37,977 nucleotides of DNA from Microcaldota archaeon (GTDB lineage: Archaea; Micrarchaeota; Micrarchaeia; Micrarchaeales; CABMGC01). Of the stretch, positions 7,291-15,462 are shown piece after piece. The DNA lies in NCBI GenBank assembly GCA_021789155.1, contig JAJYJW010000008.1, positions 1 through 37,977 on the forward strand, written 5' to 3'. A program made the position numbers and the translations under genes. How positions within the stretch are numbered: the first letter of the stretch is position 1; each line of letters starts with the position of its first letter. The notes beneath the pieces were generated by a model, which searched no databases, was not told the DNA's origin, and was given only the letters and a program-made list of their open reading frames with translations.

Positions 7291-8303
7291 CTTACGTATA
7301 GCTCCTGCATAGCCGACAATATTATGTCCTTGTATTCATTATCCGGAAGCAAATCCGAATACTTCTCAACGTTCGCCTTTGCCTGCTCTCCGTACTTATC
7401 CGCTATTCCCTTCGCATAGCCTATGCCGTCGTATTTCTTTATCATCTCGTATACGAAATCTATCTCTTCCCTGCTCTTCTCCTGGCGACGTTTCTTGTAT
7501 ATGGAATCGAGCATTGCCCTTTCGGTGGAATTGGCGTTTTTGTATGCATGGAGAACCATCAGGGTTATCTTTCCCTCGTAAAGATCGCCGAAGTTTCTCT
7601 TTCCGAATACCTTCTCGTCCGCTATCAGGTCTAATATGTCATCGGTTATCTGGAACGCGACTCCCGCAGGCTGGCCTATTTCCTTGAGCGCAGACTGCAC
7701 TTTCGGATCCGCACCTGCAGCCAACGCACCTATCTGCATTGGCCCATAAACCGTATAATAGCAGGTTTTGCTGTCAGCTATCCTGAAGTAGAAGTTCTCG
7801 TCTGCCTTGCTTATGTCCTTAACGTCATGAATGAACGTGTTCTCTATGTACTGCCCTTCTACTGTGTAAACTAGCATGTCATAGAACTTGTCGAATACCC
7901 TTGAGCCCTTGTTGATGTCGACTTTTTGCATGTAATCCTTCAGCATCTTCCACATCGCCATATGGCCTGTGTCGCTAGCGTCTATCGTGTGCGCAACACC
8001 GTATAGTCTGTGAAGGGTCGGCTTTCCCCTTCTCAATTCGGAATCGTCTTCTAGGTCATCTTGCATCAGTATCCAGTCTTCGGAAAGCTGCTGCGCTGCT
8101 GCCGGAAGCATGAGTTCCTCTGGTTTGGCCCCGAACAGTTGGCCGGTGAGCATGACCAATCCCGGCCTTCTGTAACTTCCCTGCCTGTCTATGTAATCTC
8201 TTGTTATCTTGTAATGACCCATTGGTTCTTTCATTTGAACGTAATTGCATATCATCGAATAAATGCCGGATCTGTATTGCTCGATATACTCTTTGAAGTT
8301 CAT
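7281..8303 (-). CDS. Polyprenyl diphosphate synthase, probably geranylgeranyl diphosphate synthase
   Basis: This all-helical prenyltransferase adds isopentenyl diphosphate units to an allylic diphosphate and supplies the C20 chains of archaeal ether lipids. The 340-residue protein has both Asp-rich motifs: DDLED at 82-86 followed by RRGKPTLHR, and DDILD at 221-225. The fifth residue before the first motif is Trp77. In archaeal short-chain enzymes a bulky aromatic at that position limits the product to about C20, which favours GGPP, though this is inference. The start at 8303 lies 32 nt from a TTTAAATA box. The gene is convergent with the acetyl-CoA synthetase alpha gene and follows the Mre11 operon on the same strand, with its own promoter. 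Confidence 0.9.
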   Translation of the reverse strand: MNFKEYIEQYRSGIYSMICNYVQMKEPMGHYKITRDYIDRQGSYRRPGLVMLTGQLFGAKPEELMLPAAAQQLSEDWILMQDDLEDDSELRRGKPTLHRLYGVAHTIDASDTGHMAMWKMLKDYMQKVDINKGSRVFDKFYDMLVYTVEGQYIENTFIHDVKDISKADENFYFRIADSKTCYYTVYGPMQIGALAAGADPKVQSALKEIGQPAGVAFQITDDILDLIADEKVFGKRNFGDLYEGKITLMVLHAYKNANSTERAMLDSIYKKRRQEKSREEIDFVYEMIKKYDGIGYAKGIADKYGEQAKANVEKYSDLLPDNEYKDIILSAMQELYVRKK

Positions 8304-8330
8304 TCAATCACTATACTTCCGAGAAATAGC

Positions 8331-8339
8331 TATTTAAAC
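8331..8339 (-). promoter_or_regulatory. TATA box of the prenyl synthase gene
   Basis: The minus strand reads GTTTAAATA, centred 32 nt upstream of the ATG at 8303, giving a leaderless or nearly leaderless mRNA. Confidence 0.55.
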
Positions 8340-8384
8340 GCTGGATGCGTTTCGTCTATGTGTGGAATGGCATAAAAAGCTGAT

Positions 8385-9593
8385 TTACTTCTGCGGGGAT
8401 AGAAGCCGCTCTATTGCTGAATTTATCACGTTTTCCTTCTTGTCGTCGCTGCTCAGCATCTCAAACAGTTCAGTTGGAGTGGTGTTGAGGGAATAACCTA
8501 GCTTATTGAGCTTATCCAGAAATATCGCCATGCCATAATCCTTGACAGACATTGCATTCATCGTGCTGCTTCGCAAGTCGCTCGCTGCGTCCTCTTCTGC
8601 TTTGCTTACCAATTCGCTTTTGCTTATATCGAGAAACGCGGCTTCGCGGTATTTCCTCTCTATCGGCATTATGTCAAGATCCGATAGTTTATAGCCGTCC
8701 GCTAGCTCTCCTTCGACTATTACTCTTACTACTGTTTTTTTAGGTGAAGACTTCACAACTTTCTCTATTTCTTTCTCTATTTTCTCGCTTATTACCGAAG
8801 GCTCCGAATTCTCAGCATCGATTCTTATCGCAACGAAGTTTCTGGAGCTTATCTTAACGTGCTCGTACGTACGCGCTTCGGTATCGAATACGAAGAATCC
8901 CTTTTGCTCCTGCTCCCCGTCTTTAAGCTGCGTGAGTACTGTGCTTCCAGGTATGAGAAACGGCTTCCCATGCACCTTAGCCTCGACCTTGTTGTGTATG
9001 TGTCCGTCGATATAAAGATCGAAGCCCTTCGGCAATTCCTCATACTCTAGGAAAGTATCGCTGAACGGGAGTAACTCGTAAATCGACTGGTGCATCATGA
9101 AGATGTTGAACATGTTCTCTACTGGCTTTGGATCAAGGCGCGCTAGGGTATCAGCCACCTTCTCTTCCGCAATGCCCCCTAATGAGAATATGTGCACCTT
9201 CTCAATTCCTTTTTCGAGTATGATATTCGAATCGGTTGCGTTGACTATCAGACCGGCAAGGCCCAGAAGATCTACCGGATTATGAACGCCTTCCGCTTTT
9301 CTTTCGTGAGTTCCGGGAATCGCGATTATTGGAACGCTGGTAAACCTCTCCTTTGGCCCTTCGAATTCGGCCACTCGCGCTTTCCATTCCCTTCTTGACA
9401 AGTCCCTGAAAAGATTTATGCCAAGTGCCAGAACCTCCGGCTTGGGATTTCTCATATCAAAAATATCTCCTGGTATGAGTATCGCATCCGAGACTTTGGC
9501 CGCTTGATCGAGTGCGGCGCATGCTTGCGCATACGCATCGTCGTAGAAACGTTCGTACCCTAGGTGCATGTCAGAAACTATCGCAAGTTTCAT
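8385..9593 (-). CDS. Mre11/SbcD-like DNA repair exonuclease
   Basis: This is a metallophosphoesterase of the Mre11 type, a two-metal nuclease that resects or cleans DNA double-strand break ends, normally with Rad50. The 402-residue protein has the phosphodiesterase motifs in order: SDMHLG (7-12), GDIFD (42-46), GTHE (94-97, where most Mre11 proteins have GNHD), MMHQS and GHIHNK. The C-terminal part from about 250 would be the capping and Rad50-binding region and is poorly conserved. GGAGG inside the end of the DHH gene precedes the ATG at 9593, and only 1 nt separates the two genes. No Rad50, HerA or NurA is encoded nearby. The GTHE variant may mark a distinct archaeal subfamily, so Mre11 identity is family-level. 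Confidence 0.85.
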   Translation of the reverse strand: MKLAIVSDMHLGYERFYDDAYAQACAALDQAAKVSDAILIPGDIFDMRNPKPEVLALGINLFRDLSRREWKARVAEFEGPKERFTSVPIIAIPGTHERKAEGVHNPVDLLGLAGLIVNATDSNIILEKGIEKVHIFSLGGIAEEKVADTLARLDPKPVENMFNIFMMHQSIYELLPFSDTFLEYEELPKGFDLYIDGHIHNKVEAKVHGKPFLIPGSTVLTQLKDGEQEQKGFFVFDTEARTYEHVKISSRNFVAIRIDAENSEPSVISEKIEKEIEKVVKSSPKKTVVRVIVEGELADGYKLSDLDIMPIERKYREAAFLDISKSELVSKAEEDAASDLRSSTMNAMSVKDYGMAIFLDKLNKLGYSLNTTPTELFEMLSSDDKKENVINSAIERLLSPQK

Positions 9594-9594
9594 C

Positions 9595-10587
9595 CTATCC
9601 CTCCTTTAATCTGTCCCTTATCTGCTCCACTATTTCCTGCGCCATGCCTTCGTTGTTATCTGATTTCCCGTATGCTCCCGCTGCACATGGATGGCCTCCC
9701 CCATGAAGCCCGTATTTGTGCGCGCTTTTCTGCATTATTTTTCCCAGATGCATGTTGAGAGTAACATCAAGCGGAACCTTTAACCTCGCGGACATTGACA
9801 CGTCTTCGGATTTCTCGACCCAGAACACCGAAGCATCTGCACCCATCCTTATCGCCATGTCTGCTATAACGTTCGCGTGCATGTCTGCCCTCCCGTACAT
9901 GAAAATATAATCGCCGACCACGTCTACCTTTGCCTTTTTTATGTCGTTGAGCAATGAAAGCCTGCTTTCTAAGGGAACGTGTTCCTCTATGAGCAAAAGC
10001 ACCTGGGAATAGTTCATGTTGCTCTCTTCCAAAATATCCGCGATCTGCCTGAAACTGTTGGAACTCATGTTCCTGAATTCTGCCGAATCCGCAATTATCC
10101 CATTGAGAAGTGCCAAAGATGAGTCGCGATCAAGTTGCAGATTCATTTGCTTAATTATGTCGTATACTATGCTCGACGCAGAGTTGTAGTTCTCGTTGTT
10201 GTATATGTATGCATTGCTCTGCTCCGCCGGCTTAACGTGATGGTCTATGAATATTGCCTTTGAGTCTTTCGCGTATTCCGCGACCTTTTCCCCGAATGAG
10301 CCTATGGCTTCAGTTGTGTTCGCATCCAACACGATAACCAGCTCTGTATCGTTTGGTATTGAATTTGATATTTGCACCTGCTCTGATAGCTCCTTGACTT
10401 CCCTTCTTGCACTTGCGGTTATGAAGTCTGGCGTTGCAACTACGGAATTTGGAAAAAGCTTTGAAAGCACCAATGCGGAACTTACGCTATCCCTATCCCC
10501 AATGGAATGAAATGTGAGCAGCACTTTCTTGTCGATGCTGTTTCTCAGAAGATCCAGGAGTTCTTCGAATTTGAGATATTTTGGCAA
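9595..10587 (-). CDS. DHH/DHHA1 family phosphoesterase
   Basis: This is a manganese-dependent phosphoesterase of the DHH superfamily, which includes nanoRNases, RecJ-like nucleases and cyclic-dinucleotide phosphodiesterases. The 330-residue protein shows motif I FHSIGDRDS (26-34), a VLDANT strand, the name motif FIDHH, NGIIADSAEF and the C-terminal DHHA1 glycine motif GLHGGGHPCAAGA. The start is a TTG at 10587 preceded by GGTGTGA, 12 nt after the prefoldin stop. It is translationally adjacent to Mre11, suggesting joint action in DNA end processing or removal of short oligonucleotides, but the substrate cannot be read from sequence. It is not an obvious GINS-associated nuclease, since no GINS gene is adjacent. 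Confidence 0.85.
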   Translation of the reverse strand: MPKYLKFEELLDLLRNSIDKKVLLTFHSIGDRDSVSSALVLSKLFPNSVVATPDFITASARREVKELSEQVQISNSIPNDTELVIVLDANTTEAIGSFGEKVAEYAKDSKAIFIDHHVKPAEQSNAYIYNNENYNSASSIVYDIIKQMNLQLDRDSSLALLNGIIADSAEFRNMSSNSFRQIADILEESNMNYSQVLLLIEEHVPLESRLSLLNDIKKAKVDVVGDYIFMYGRADMHANVIADMAIRMGADASVFWVEKSEDVSMSARLKVPLDVTLNMHLGKIMQKSAHKYGLHGGGHPCAAGAYGKSDNNEGMAQEIVEQIRDRLKEG

Positions 10588-10599
10588 TAGTCACACCGA

Positions 10600-10956
10600 T
10601 TAAGCCTGAGGGGCTATGCCCGAAATCTTCTCTCTCAATTCCTTTTCCCTGTTTTTCAGGTCGGTGTATTGCTTGTTTGCGGTCTTGAGCCTTAGCTCGT
10701 TCAGTTCCATTTTGTCCTTTATGTCTGCAAGAGCGTCTTCTTTTTGCGTTTCTACTATTACTCCACCTATGCCCCTGTATATCTTTCCGGCTGCGTTACC
10801 CACTTCTTTCTCCGCTGAAGAGAGTTCGTCTTTCTGCAAGTTCAATTGATCTATTTGCATTGATATCGAACGCAATTGTTCCGCTACTGTCTGATACTCC
10901 ATTACTATTTTCTCTACCTGCTGTGCATTTGGATTTGATTGTGGTTTTTCGTCCAT
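10600..10956 (-). CDS. pfdB: Prefoldin beta subunit
   Basis: Prefoldin is the hexameric (alpha2-beta4) holdase that passes unfolded proteins to the thermosome. The 118-residue protein has the expected pattern: an N-terminal coiled-coil helix (about 12-48), a beta-hairpin core containing GKIYRGIGGVIVE, and a C-terminal coiled coil (about 68-110). I chose the ATG at 10956 because GTGAT lies 3 nt before it and overlaps the stop of the upstream small gene. The ATG at 10977 would give a longer overlap and 7 extra residues. The archaeal prefoldin beta gene often sits among translation and KEOPS genes; here it is instead in line with DHH and Mre11 genes. Confidence 0.9.
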   Translation of the reverse strand: MDEKPQSNPNAQQVEKIVMEYQTVAEQLRSISMQIDQLNLQKDELSSAEKEVGNAAGKIYRGIGGVIVETQKEDALADIKDKMELNELRLKTANKQYTDLKNREKELREKISGIAPQA

Positions 10957-10960
10957 ATTA

Positions 10961-11203
10961 TCACTTTTCATTAACATGAGGCATTTGCTCCCTTTTTATC
11001 TCTTCCACTTTCACGTTAGAAGAATCTACGTCCTTGAAACTGTCGCTTATGACGTTTTCTATTCCGAACTTCATCAGTTTGGCTTGGTATTTCGAAAGAA
11101 ACACCTTCCTTCCTACTTCATCGACTATTATTACTGAACCCCCATCATCTACTATTACATAGATTACCTCTTTTTTATCGTGTATCTTGTAATATTTTGC
11201 CAT
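10961..11203 (-). CDS. Small hypothetical protein (80 aa)
   Basis: I do not recognise the family. The protein begins MAKYYKIHDKKEVIYVIVDD and has an N-terminal beta-rich half (short strands around IYVIVDD and SVIIVDE) followed by a charged helical tail (VKVEEIKRE). No Cys, membrane segment or catalytic motif is visible. The ATG at 11203 has GTGAT 4 nt upstream. The gene overlaps the end of its upstream neighbour by 29 nt, and its stop codon forms part of the ribosome-binding site of prefoldin beta, so translation of the three appears coupled. In many archaea the gene next to pfdB encodes KEOPS Pcc1 or a DUF3194 protein; I cannot match this one to either. Confidence 0.7.
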   Translation of the reverse strand: MAKYYKIHDKKEVIYVIVDDGGSVIIVDEVGRKVFLSKYQAKLMKFGIENVISDSFKDVDSSNVKVEEIKREQMPHVNEK

Positions 11204-11564
11204 TCTCATCACTGCATTCCAATTCTTTCGTGTATTCCTGCCTCGTCGCTATGGCGCCATCCTTATCGTATGCGAATAGTATCAATTTGAACCTGTAATT
11301 ATCCGGAAATATGTCGTTATTCGCGAATATCTTCACTTTCTTCTCCCTAGTTTCGCCGTTGTAGGCTATACCCAATAACGAACGCCCGCTTAGAAGGCTT
11401 TTGTCAGGAGCCAAAGAGAGAGGATACTGCACCTCTAGTATAGATTCAAGCCAGTACGGATCGTTCTCATCAGAACCTGCTTTTATCAGTACCTCGAATT
11501 CCGAAGGCACAAAGGCCTTAAGCTTATCAACAGTTATAGACAATTCAGCATTTATGCCCTGCAT
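11175..11564 (-). CDS. Hypothetical protein (129 aa), predicted beta-rich
   Basis: I do not recognise the family. From ATG 11564 the protein reads MQGINAELSITVDKLKAFVP and alternates short hydrophobic strands with acidic loops (FEVLIKAG, LESILEVQYPLSLAP, KVKIFAND, RFKLILFAYD), which suggests a compact beta-sandwich. There is no signal peptide. A TATA-like element GAATATATT on the minus strand near 11602-11611 would place transcription start about 15 nt before this ATG, so this is likely the first gene of the five-gene unit ending with Mre11. The longer reading from 11639 runs through that promoter and is disfavoured. The divergent neighbour is the large surface-protein gene. Confidence 0.65.
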   Translation of the reverse strand: MQGINAELSITVDKLKAFVPSEFEVLIKAGSDENDPYWLESILEVQYPLSLAPDKSLLSGRSLLGIAYNGETREKKVKIFANNDIFPDNYRFKLILFAYDKDGAIATRQEYTKELECSDENGKILQDTR

Positions 11565-11687
11565 TTGAACCACACAACATGAATATTTGTGCCGCAAAAC
11601 TAATATATTCCTGATACCCTTAGGATTTTGAATAAACACATACTTTTAATATCAAATGCGTTTTAATAAATAAATATTGAGGGTAAT

Positions 11688-14600
11688 ATGGCGAGGAAAA
11701 CAAGCAAACCTAGAGTTTCGAATAATTCGAAAAAAGCGCAATCAGCGATTGAATACATGCTTTCGTACAGCTGGGCGATAATCGTAGTAGCTGTCGTCTT
11801 CGTGCTTTTGTACCTTTTTGTGTTCGTTCCCGGAACCATCGCACCTAACACGTGCACGTTCAGCAACGGTGCCAATTGCCAGGCGATAGTTTTCGGGTCT
11901 AACTCGCAGAGTTCGTCTTTTGCGGTTCTTCTGTCCAATAACCAGCAATTCGCGATAATAAATCCCGTGCTGTACATCAATACCACGCAGTATGGGGTTC
12001 TAACCGCAACATGCGCACCAAACCTTGTCCTCCCAGGAGGTGCGATGATTTGCAGCAACACTATTTCCACAACGAGTTCACAGGGGTCTTTGGTTTATGG
12101 AAAGACTATTTTACAGGCGATTCCTTGCCCAAGCAAGATATACAATCAATGCACTAGCGGTAACGTGCAAAATTATGCAGGTACGTTCTCAACACATTCG
12201 CAACCAATCCTTTCCTCTACGCCGATAAGCATAACCCTTGCTGCCACCAACACCACACAACTTATCGGAGGTGGTTTGGATCCATTGACCGCAACAGTCA
12301 AGATGCTTGGATATCCGATAACCGGAGCCACAGTAGTATTCTCTGCAGTCACTAATCCACAGTATGCAACGTTCTCGCCAAACGTCACTACGAGTACATC
12401 AAACGGCACCGCAATTTCAGAATTCTCTGGCTTGGGAAATGCAGCCACTGGGACAAGCGTAGAAGTTAAGGCAACATATGCTGGAGTCGACTCCAATATA
12501 GTGACGATTACTTTGCAAGCGCCAGTAGGAGTTACATTTGCGCTTAACCCTGCGCAGATGTCTGGAGTAGGCGCAACTACCACAGTACTCACTATAGACA
12601 GCACGCCTTATGTCTACAGCCAGTTCACGAATGGAGAAATAACAGTCAATCTTGCACCCAATTCCCAGCACACCTATTCGTTTTCAAGCGCCATTGGTGC
12701 TGGAACTGGAATACAATACGGAAGTCCTTCATTTGACAACAACTGTGGCGTATCCTCCGCAGCTGGACAATTATCAATTGGTACTGCAGGCTGTGCTTCA
12801 ACCATAACATACAAACTACAGTATTATCTTACGGTAGCGCATAGCGGAGATGGAGTTTCGTACACTTTATCGCCTTTATCAGGATGGCAGAATGCAGGTA
12901 ATCTGATTACCATAAATGAACAGCTATCCGATTCGGTGAACAATGCTGCGTTGGGATGGAGTGGAACTTCTGGAAGTTACGACTGCGCCCAAGGCGTTTA
13001 TTGCTATTCGGGAAGCCAGACAAGCAACACATTTACACTCAATGCACCCACCACAGAATACGCCAATGTAAATGCAATATACACGTTGACATTGAAACTG
13101 TCTAGCGCTACCGATCCTACAACCATGGAAAGCGGAGTTAGCAGCAATACCATAATCAGCCTCGTAGGAAGCGGAGTATCTCCTTCGTTGACATATTCAA
13201 ACTTTCCATACACCGTAAGGGTGATTTCTGGGAACAGTATAGGCTACACTTACAAAAACGGAGTACAGGCTTCAACAAATGATGGAATACGATACTTGTT
13301 CACGAGCACTAAGAGCGATAACCAATGCGCTACGGGAAATAGCGCTACGGGAAGCATAACTATAAGCGGAACATGCACCGAGCTTACTGGAAACTATCAA
13401 CCCCAGGATCAGATAACCTTCGCGGTTTACAACTCTTTGGACTACAATACCCAACATACTTATGATTGGTTTAGCGGAGGCACTGCCAATAGTGGGTTAA
13501 CGCCTTATTCGATAAACGTAAACAGTGTTAATTATCAATGCTCCTCTACAGGAACTGGATGCACCGATACAACAATATGGCAGAACTACAATACGGCATT
13601 GGCTTATTCGTACAACTCTGTGGTCACGGCATTGAACGGACAAGAACGTTGGAACTTCGCAAGCGCAGCTACATCCAACAGCGTTACTTGCATACTTGGA
13701 AGCTCTACGAATCCAACTTCTACTGTGACTGCTACGAACCCTTGCACCGTGACTGCAAGTGAAACAAAACAAGGTGCAGTTATATTTGCAGTGTACAATT
13801 CGATGGATGTAAACATAGACAACACAAACTTCCATGTAGTGACTTTAGGCGCCAGCAATTATGGATGCAGTTCTACGGGCACAAGTTGTACCGCAACTAC
13901 AGCATGGCAAAACCTTAACGCCCAGTTAGGGTACACTTACTTTAGTGGAGAACTTGGACATATAGGTGGAACGCGTTGGGTATTTGACCATGCAACGGGA
14001 AACAGCGGTTGCGCTCTATCAAGTGGCACCACCGCTACAGCAGGCGTAACTCCTTCGAACCCATGTATAGTTACAGCATATGAAAACAAACAATTCCTGA
14101 TAACCTTTTCAATTCAAACGGTGAACAATGCAGCGTATGCTAGTAGCCTTGCTGCAGAAAACGTAGTGACTTTGGCAGGGACTGGATTCGCTGGTGGACA
14201 AGCGTCAGTTTGGGTTTATCCAGGAACTTACTCTTATTCTCTTGCTCCAGACCAATTCTCATCAAGTAAGTCGTCAGTTGCAGATAGTGGTGCAGGGTGG
14301 ACCACCGGTTATTTGGGTTCTGGCTCTTCCCAGACAATACCTGCAAAGATGTATTATTATCAGGGAAGCGATGGAGGATGTGGAATATCCACATTATCTA
14401 CAGTAATTTCTGGCAGCGTTACTATAAGTACTGCTGCATGTTCGGCGGTGCTCACTTATACACCAGCATGGGCATTTACTATATACTCTGATATATACGG
14501 AAGCGCAAGCTGTGTAACCACAGATACTTCGCCATCTGCACAGTATTATTATTACAAAGGTTGGGGTCAAGCTACAAGCATTTCTACTCCCACAAGTTGT

Positions 14601-15425
14601 GGATCATATTATTTCAACGGATGGACAGGAACAGGATATGCTGCAGCTTATGGTGGCGGATCAACTGAACTATGCCCTGCACAGAGCGGATACAACTTCG
14701 AAACGACATCCGGGAGCACGTGTATATACTGCCCACAGACATATAGTGGATATACAGTTTATTGGGATGGAAGCAATTGTTACTACAACGCACCTTATTA
14801 TGGTGGCAGCTACATAAAAACGATTATTAGCAAGTATACTGCAAGCGGGTCAATTACTACAACAGGCCAATCATCAACAACATATTCCTATGGCGACATA
14901 GTGCAACATGCGACATACACTACATCACCACCAGCATCATTAGCCTATCCAGCATACGTTAATTGCAATTTGAACGACTACGTAAACCAATTCTGCACTC
15001 CATCAGGGTATAGTGCACCAGGAACATACGGTTGCTGGGGAGGATGGTCTGATCCGTATGTATCTGGAGTCGGTTCCATAAGCCAGGCAACCAATGGATG
15101 TACCGCGCCCACCTTCTATGGCTCGAGTTCATCGAGCGGATACAGTGCAACTTCGTGCTTTTCCTGGTGTGGCTACCAACTAGCAAGATTAAGAGACGAA
15201 GCAGGATATGGTGGACAAACTGTTAGCGCATCATGGACTTGCTACCTAACTACTGGGCCAGGAACAACAACGCCATGTGGTTCAAGCCCAGGAGTGTGTG
15301 CATCAGGATACTCTAGGTACACCCAGGGATATTATTCTGACACATTAAGCTACAGTTATGGCACATGCACTTACGACACAATGGTTACAAGAGACTGCCC
15401 TGCAACGTTGCTTAGCTGCCCGTAG
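11688..15425 (+). CDS. Giant pilin-signal surface protein with Ig-like and Cys-rich repeats
   Basis: This is a 1245-residue surface protein. The N-terminus has a basic leader (1-17), the class III cleavage motif QSAIEYM (18-24) and a hydrophobic helix to about residue 48, so it should be processed like an archaeal pilin. Residues about 177-280 resemble a bacterial-type Ig (invasin-like) domain, with LTATVKMLGYPITGATVVFSA. Residues about 520-830 hold at least three related units of about 110 residues, each with W- or Y-x-F, paired Cys and a VTA-x-E or Q-x-x-I-F segment. The C-terminal third is rich in Tyr, Gly, Ser and Cys. There is no C-terminal membrane helix or recognisable sorting motif, so anchoring probably relies on the pilin-like N-terminus. 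A function in adhesion or as an S-layer-like structure is inferred. Codon use looks more A/C-rich than in neighbouring genes. Confidence 0.8.
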   Translation: MARKTSKPRVSNNSKKAQSAIEYMLSYSWAIIVVAVVFVLLYLFVFVPGTIAPNTCTFSNGANCQAIVFGSNSQSSSFAVLLSNNQQFAIINPVLYINTTQYGVLTATCAPNLVLPGGAMICSNTISTTSSQGSLVYGKTILQAIPCPSKIYNQCTSGNVQNYAGTFSTHSQPILSSTPISITLAATNTTQLIGGGLDPLTATVKMLGYPITGATVVFSAVTNPQYATFSPNVTTSTSNGTAISEFSGLGNAATGTSVEVKATYAGVDSNIVTITLQAPVGVTFALNPAQMSGVGATTTVLTIDSTPYVYSQFTNGEITVNLAPNSQHTYSFSSAIGAGTGIQYGSPSFDNNCGVSSAAGQLSIGTAGCASTITYKLQYYLTVAHSGDGVSYTLSPLSGWQNAGNLITINEQLSDSVNNAALGWSGTSGSYDCAQGVYCYSGSQTSNTFTLNAPTTEYANVNAIYTLTLKLSSATDPTTMESGVSSNTIISLVGSGVSPSLTYSNFPYTVRVISGNSIGYTYKNGVQASTNDGIRYLFTSTKSDNQCATGNSATGSITISGTCTELTGNYQPQDQITFAVYNSLDYNTQHTYDWFSGGTANSGLTPYSINVNSVNYQCSSTGTGCTDTTIWQNYNTALAYSYNSVVTALNGQERWNFASAATSNSVTCILGSSTNPTSTVTATNPCTVTASETKQGAVIFAVYNSMDVNIDNTNFHVVTLGASNYGCSSTGTSCTATTAWQNLNAQLGYTYFSGELGHIGGTRWVFDHATGNSGCALSSGTTATAGVTPSNPCIVTAYENKQFLITFSIQTVNNAAYASSLAAENVVTLAGTGFAGGQASVWVYPGTYSYSLAPDQFSSSKSSVADSGAGWTTGYLGSGSSQTIPAKMYYYQGSDGGCGISTLSTVISGSVTISTAACSAVLTYTPAWAFTIYSDIYGSASCVTTDTSPSAQYYYYKGWGQATSISTPTSCGSYYFNGWTGTGYAAAYGGGSTELCPAQSGYNFETTSGSTCIYCPQTYSGYTVYWDGSNCYYNAPYYGGSYIKTIISKYTASGSITTTGQSSTTYSYGDIVQHATYTTSPPASLAYPAYVNCNLNDYVNQFCTPSGYSAPGTYGCWGGWSDPYVSGVGSISQATNGCTAPTFYGSSSSSGYSATSCFSWCGYQLARLRDEAGYGGQTVSASWTCYLTTGPGTTTPCGSSPGVCASGYSRYTQGYYSDTLSYSYGTCTYDTMVTRDCPATLLSCP
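13200..14130 (+). repeat. Diverged tandem protein repeats (about 109 aa) in the giant surface protein
   Basis: Units starting at NYQCSSTGTGC (codon at 13530) and NYGCSSTGTSC (codon at 13857) are aligned 109 codons apart and share the order C-SSTGT-C, WQN, Y-Y, RW-F, C, NPC-VTA, K. An earlier unit before 13500 shares the second half (RYLF, C, TGN, IFAVYNSLD-like). The DNA has diverged, so these are old protein repeats rather than recent tandem copies. Confidence 0.6.
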
Positions 15426-15436
15426 AAGAACGATGG

Positions 15437-15462
15437 AAAAAAGCACCGCTTCATGCGGTGCT
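15437..15462 (-). terminator. Intrinsic-type terminator at the RFC stop codon
   Basis: On the minus strand AGCACCGC, a 5-nt loop ATGAA, GCGGTGCT and then TTTTTT form a GC-rich 8-bp hairpin followed by a T tract. The loop contains the TGA stop of the RFC gene. It has the classic form of an intrinsic terminator and sits only 12 nt from the end of the convergent giant gene. Confidence 0.65.

Noticed and set aside
13200-14130. CRISPR-like or recent DNA tandem repeat
   Set aside because: The periodicity is at the protein level with diverged DNA, and no short identical repeats with spacers are present.
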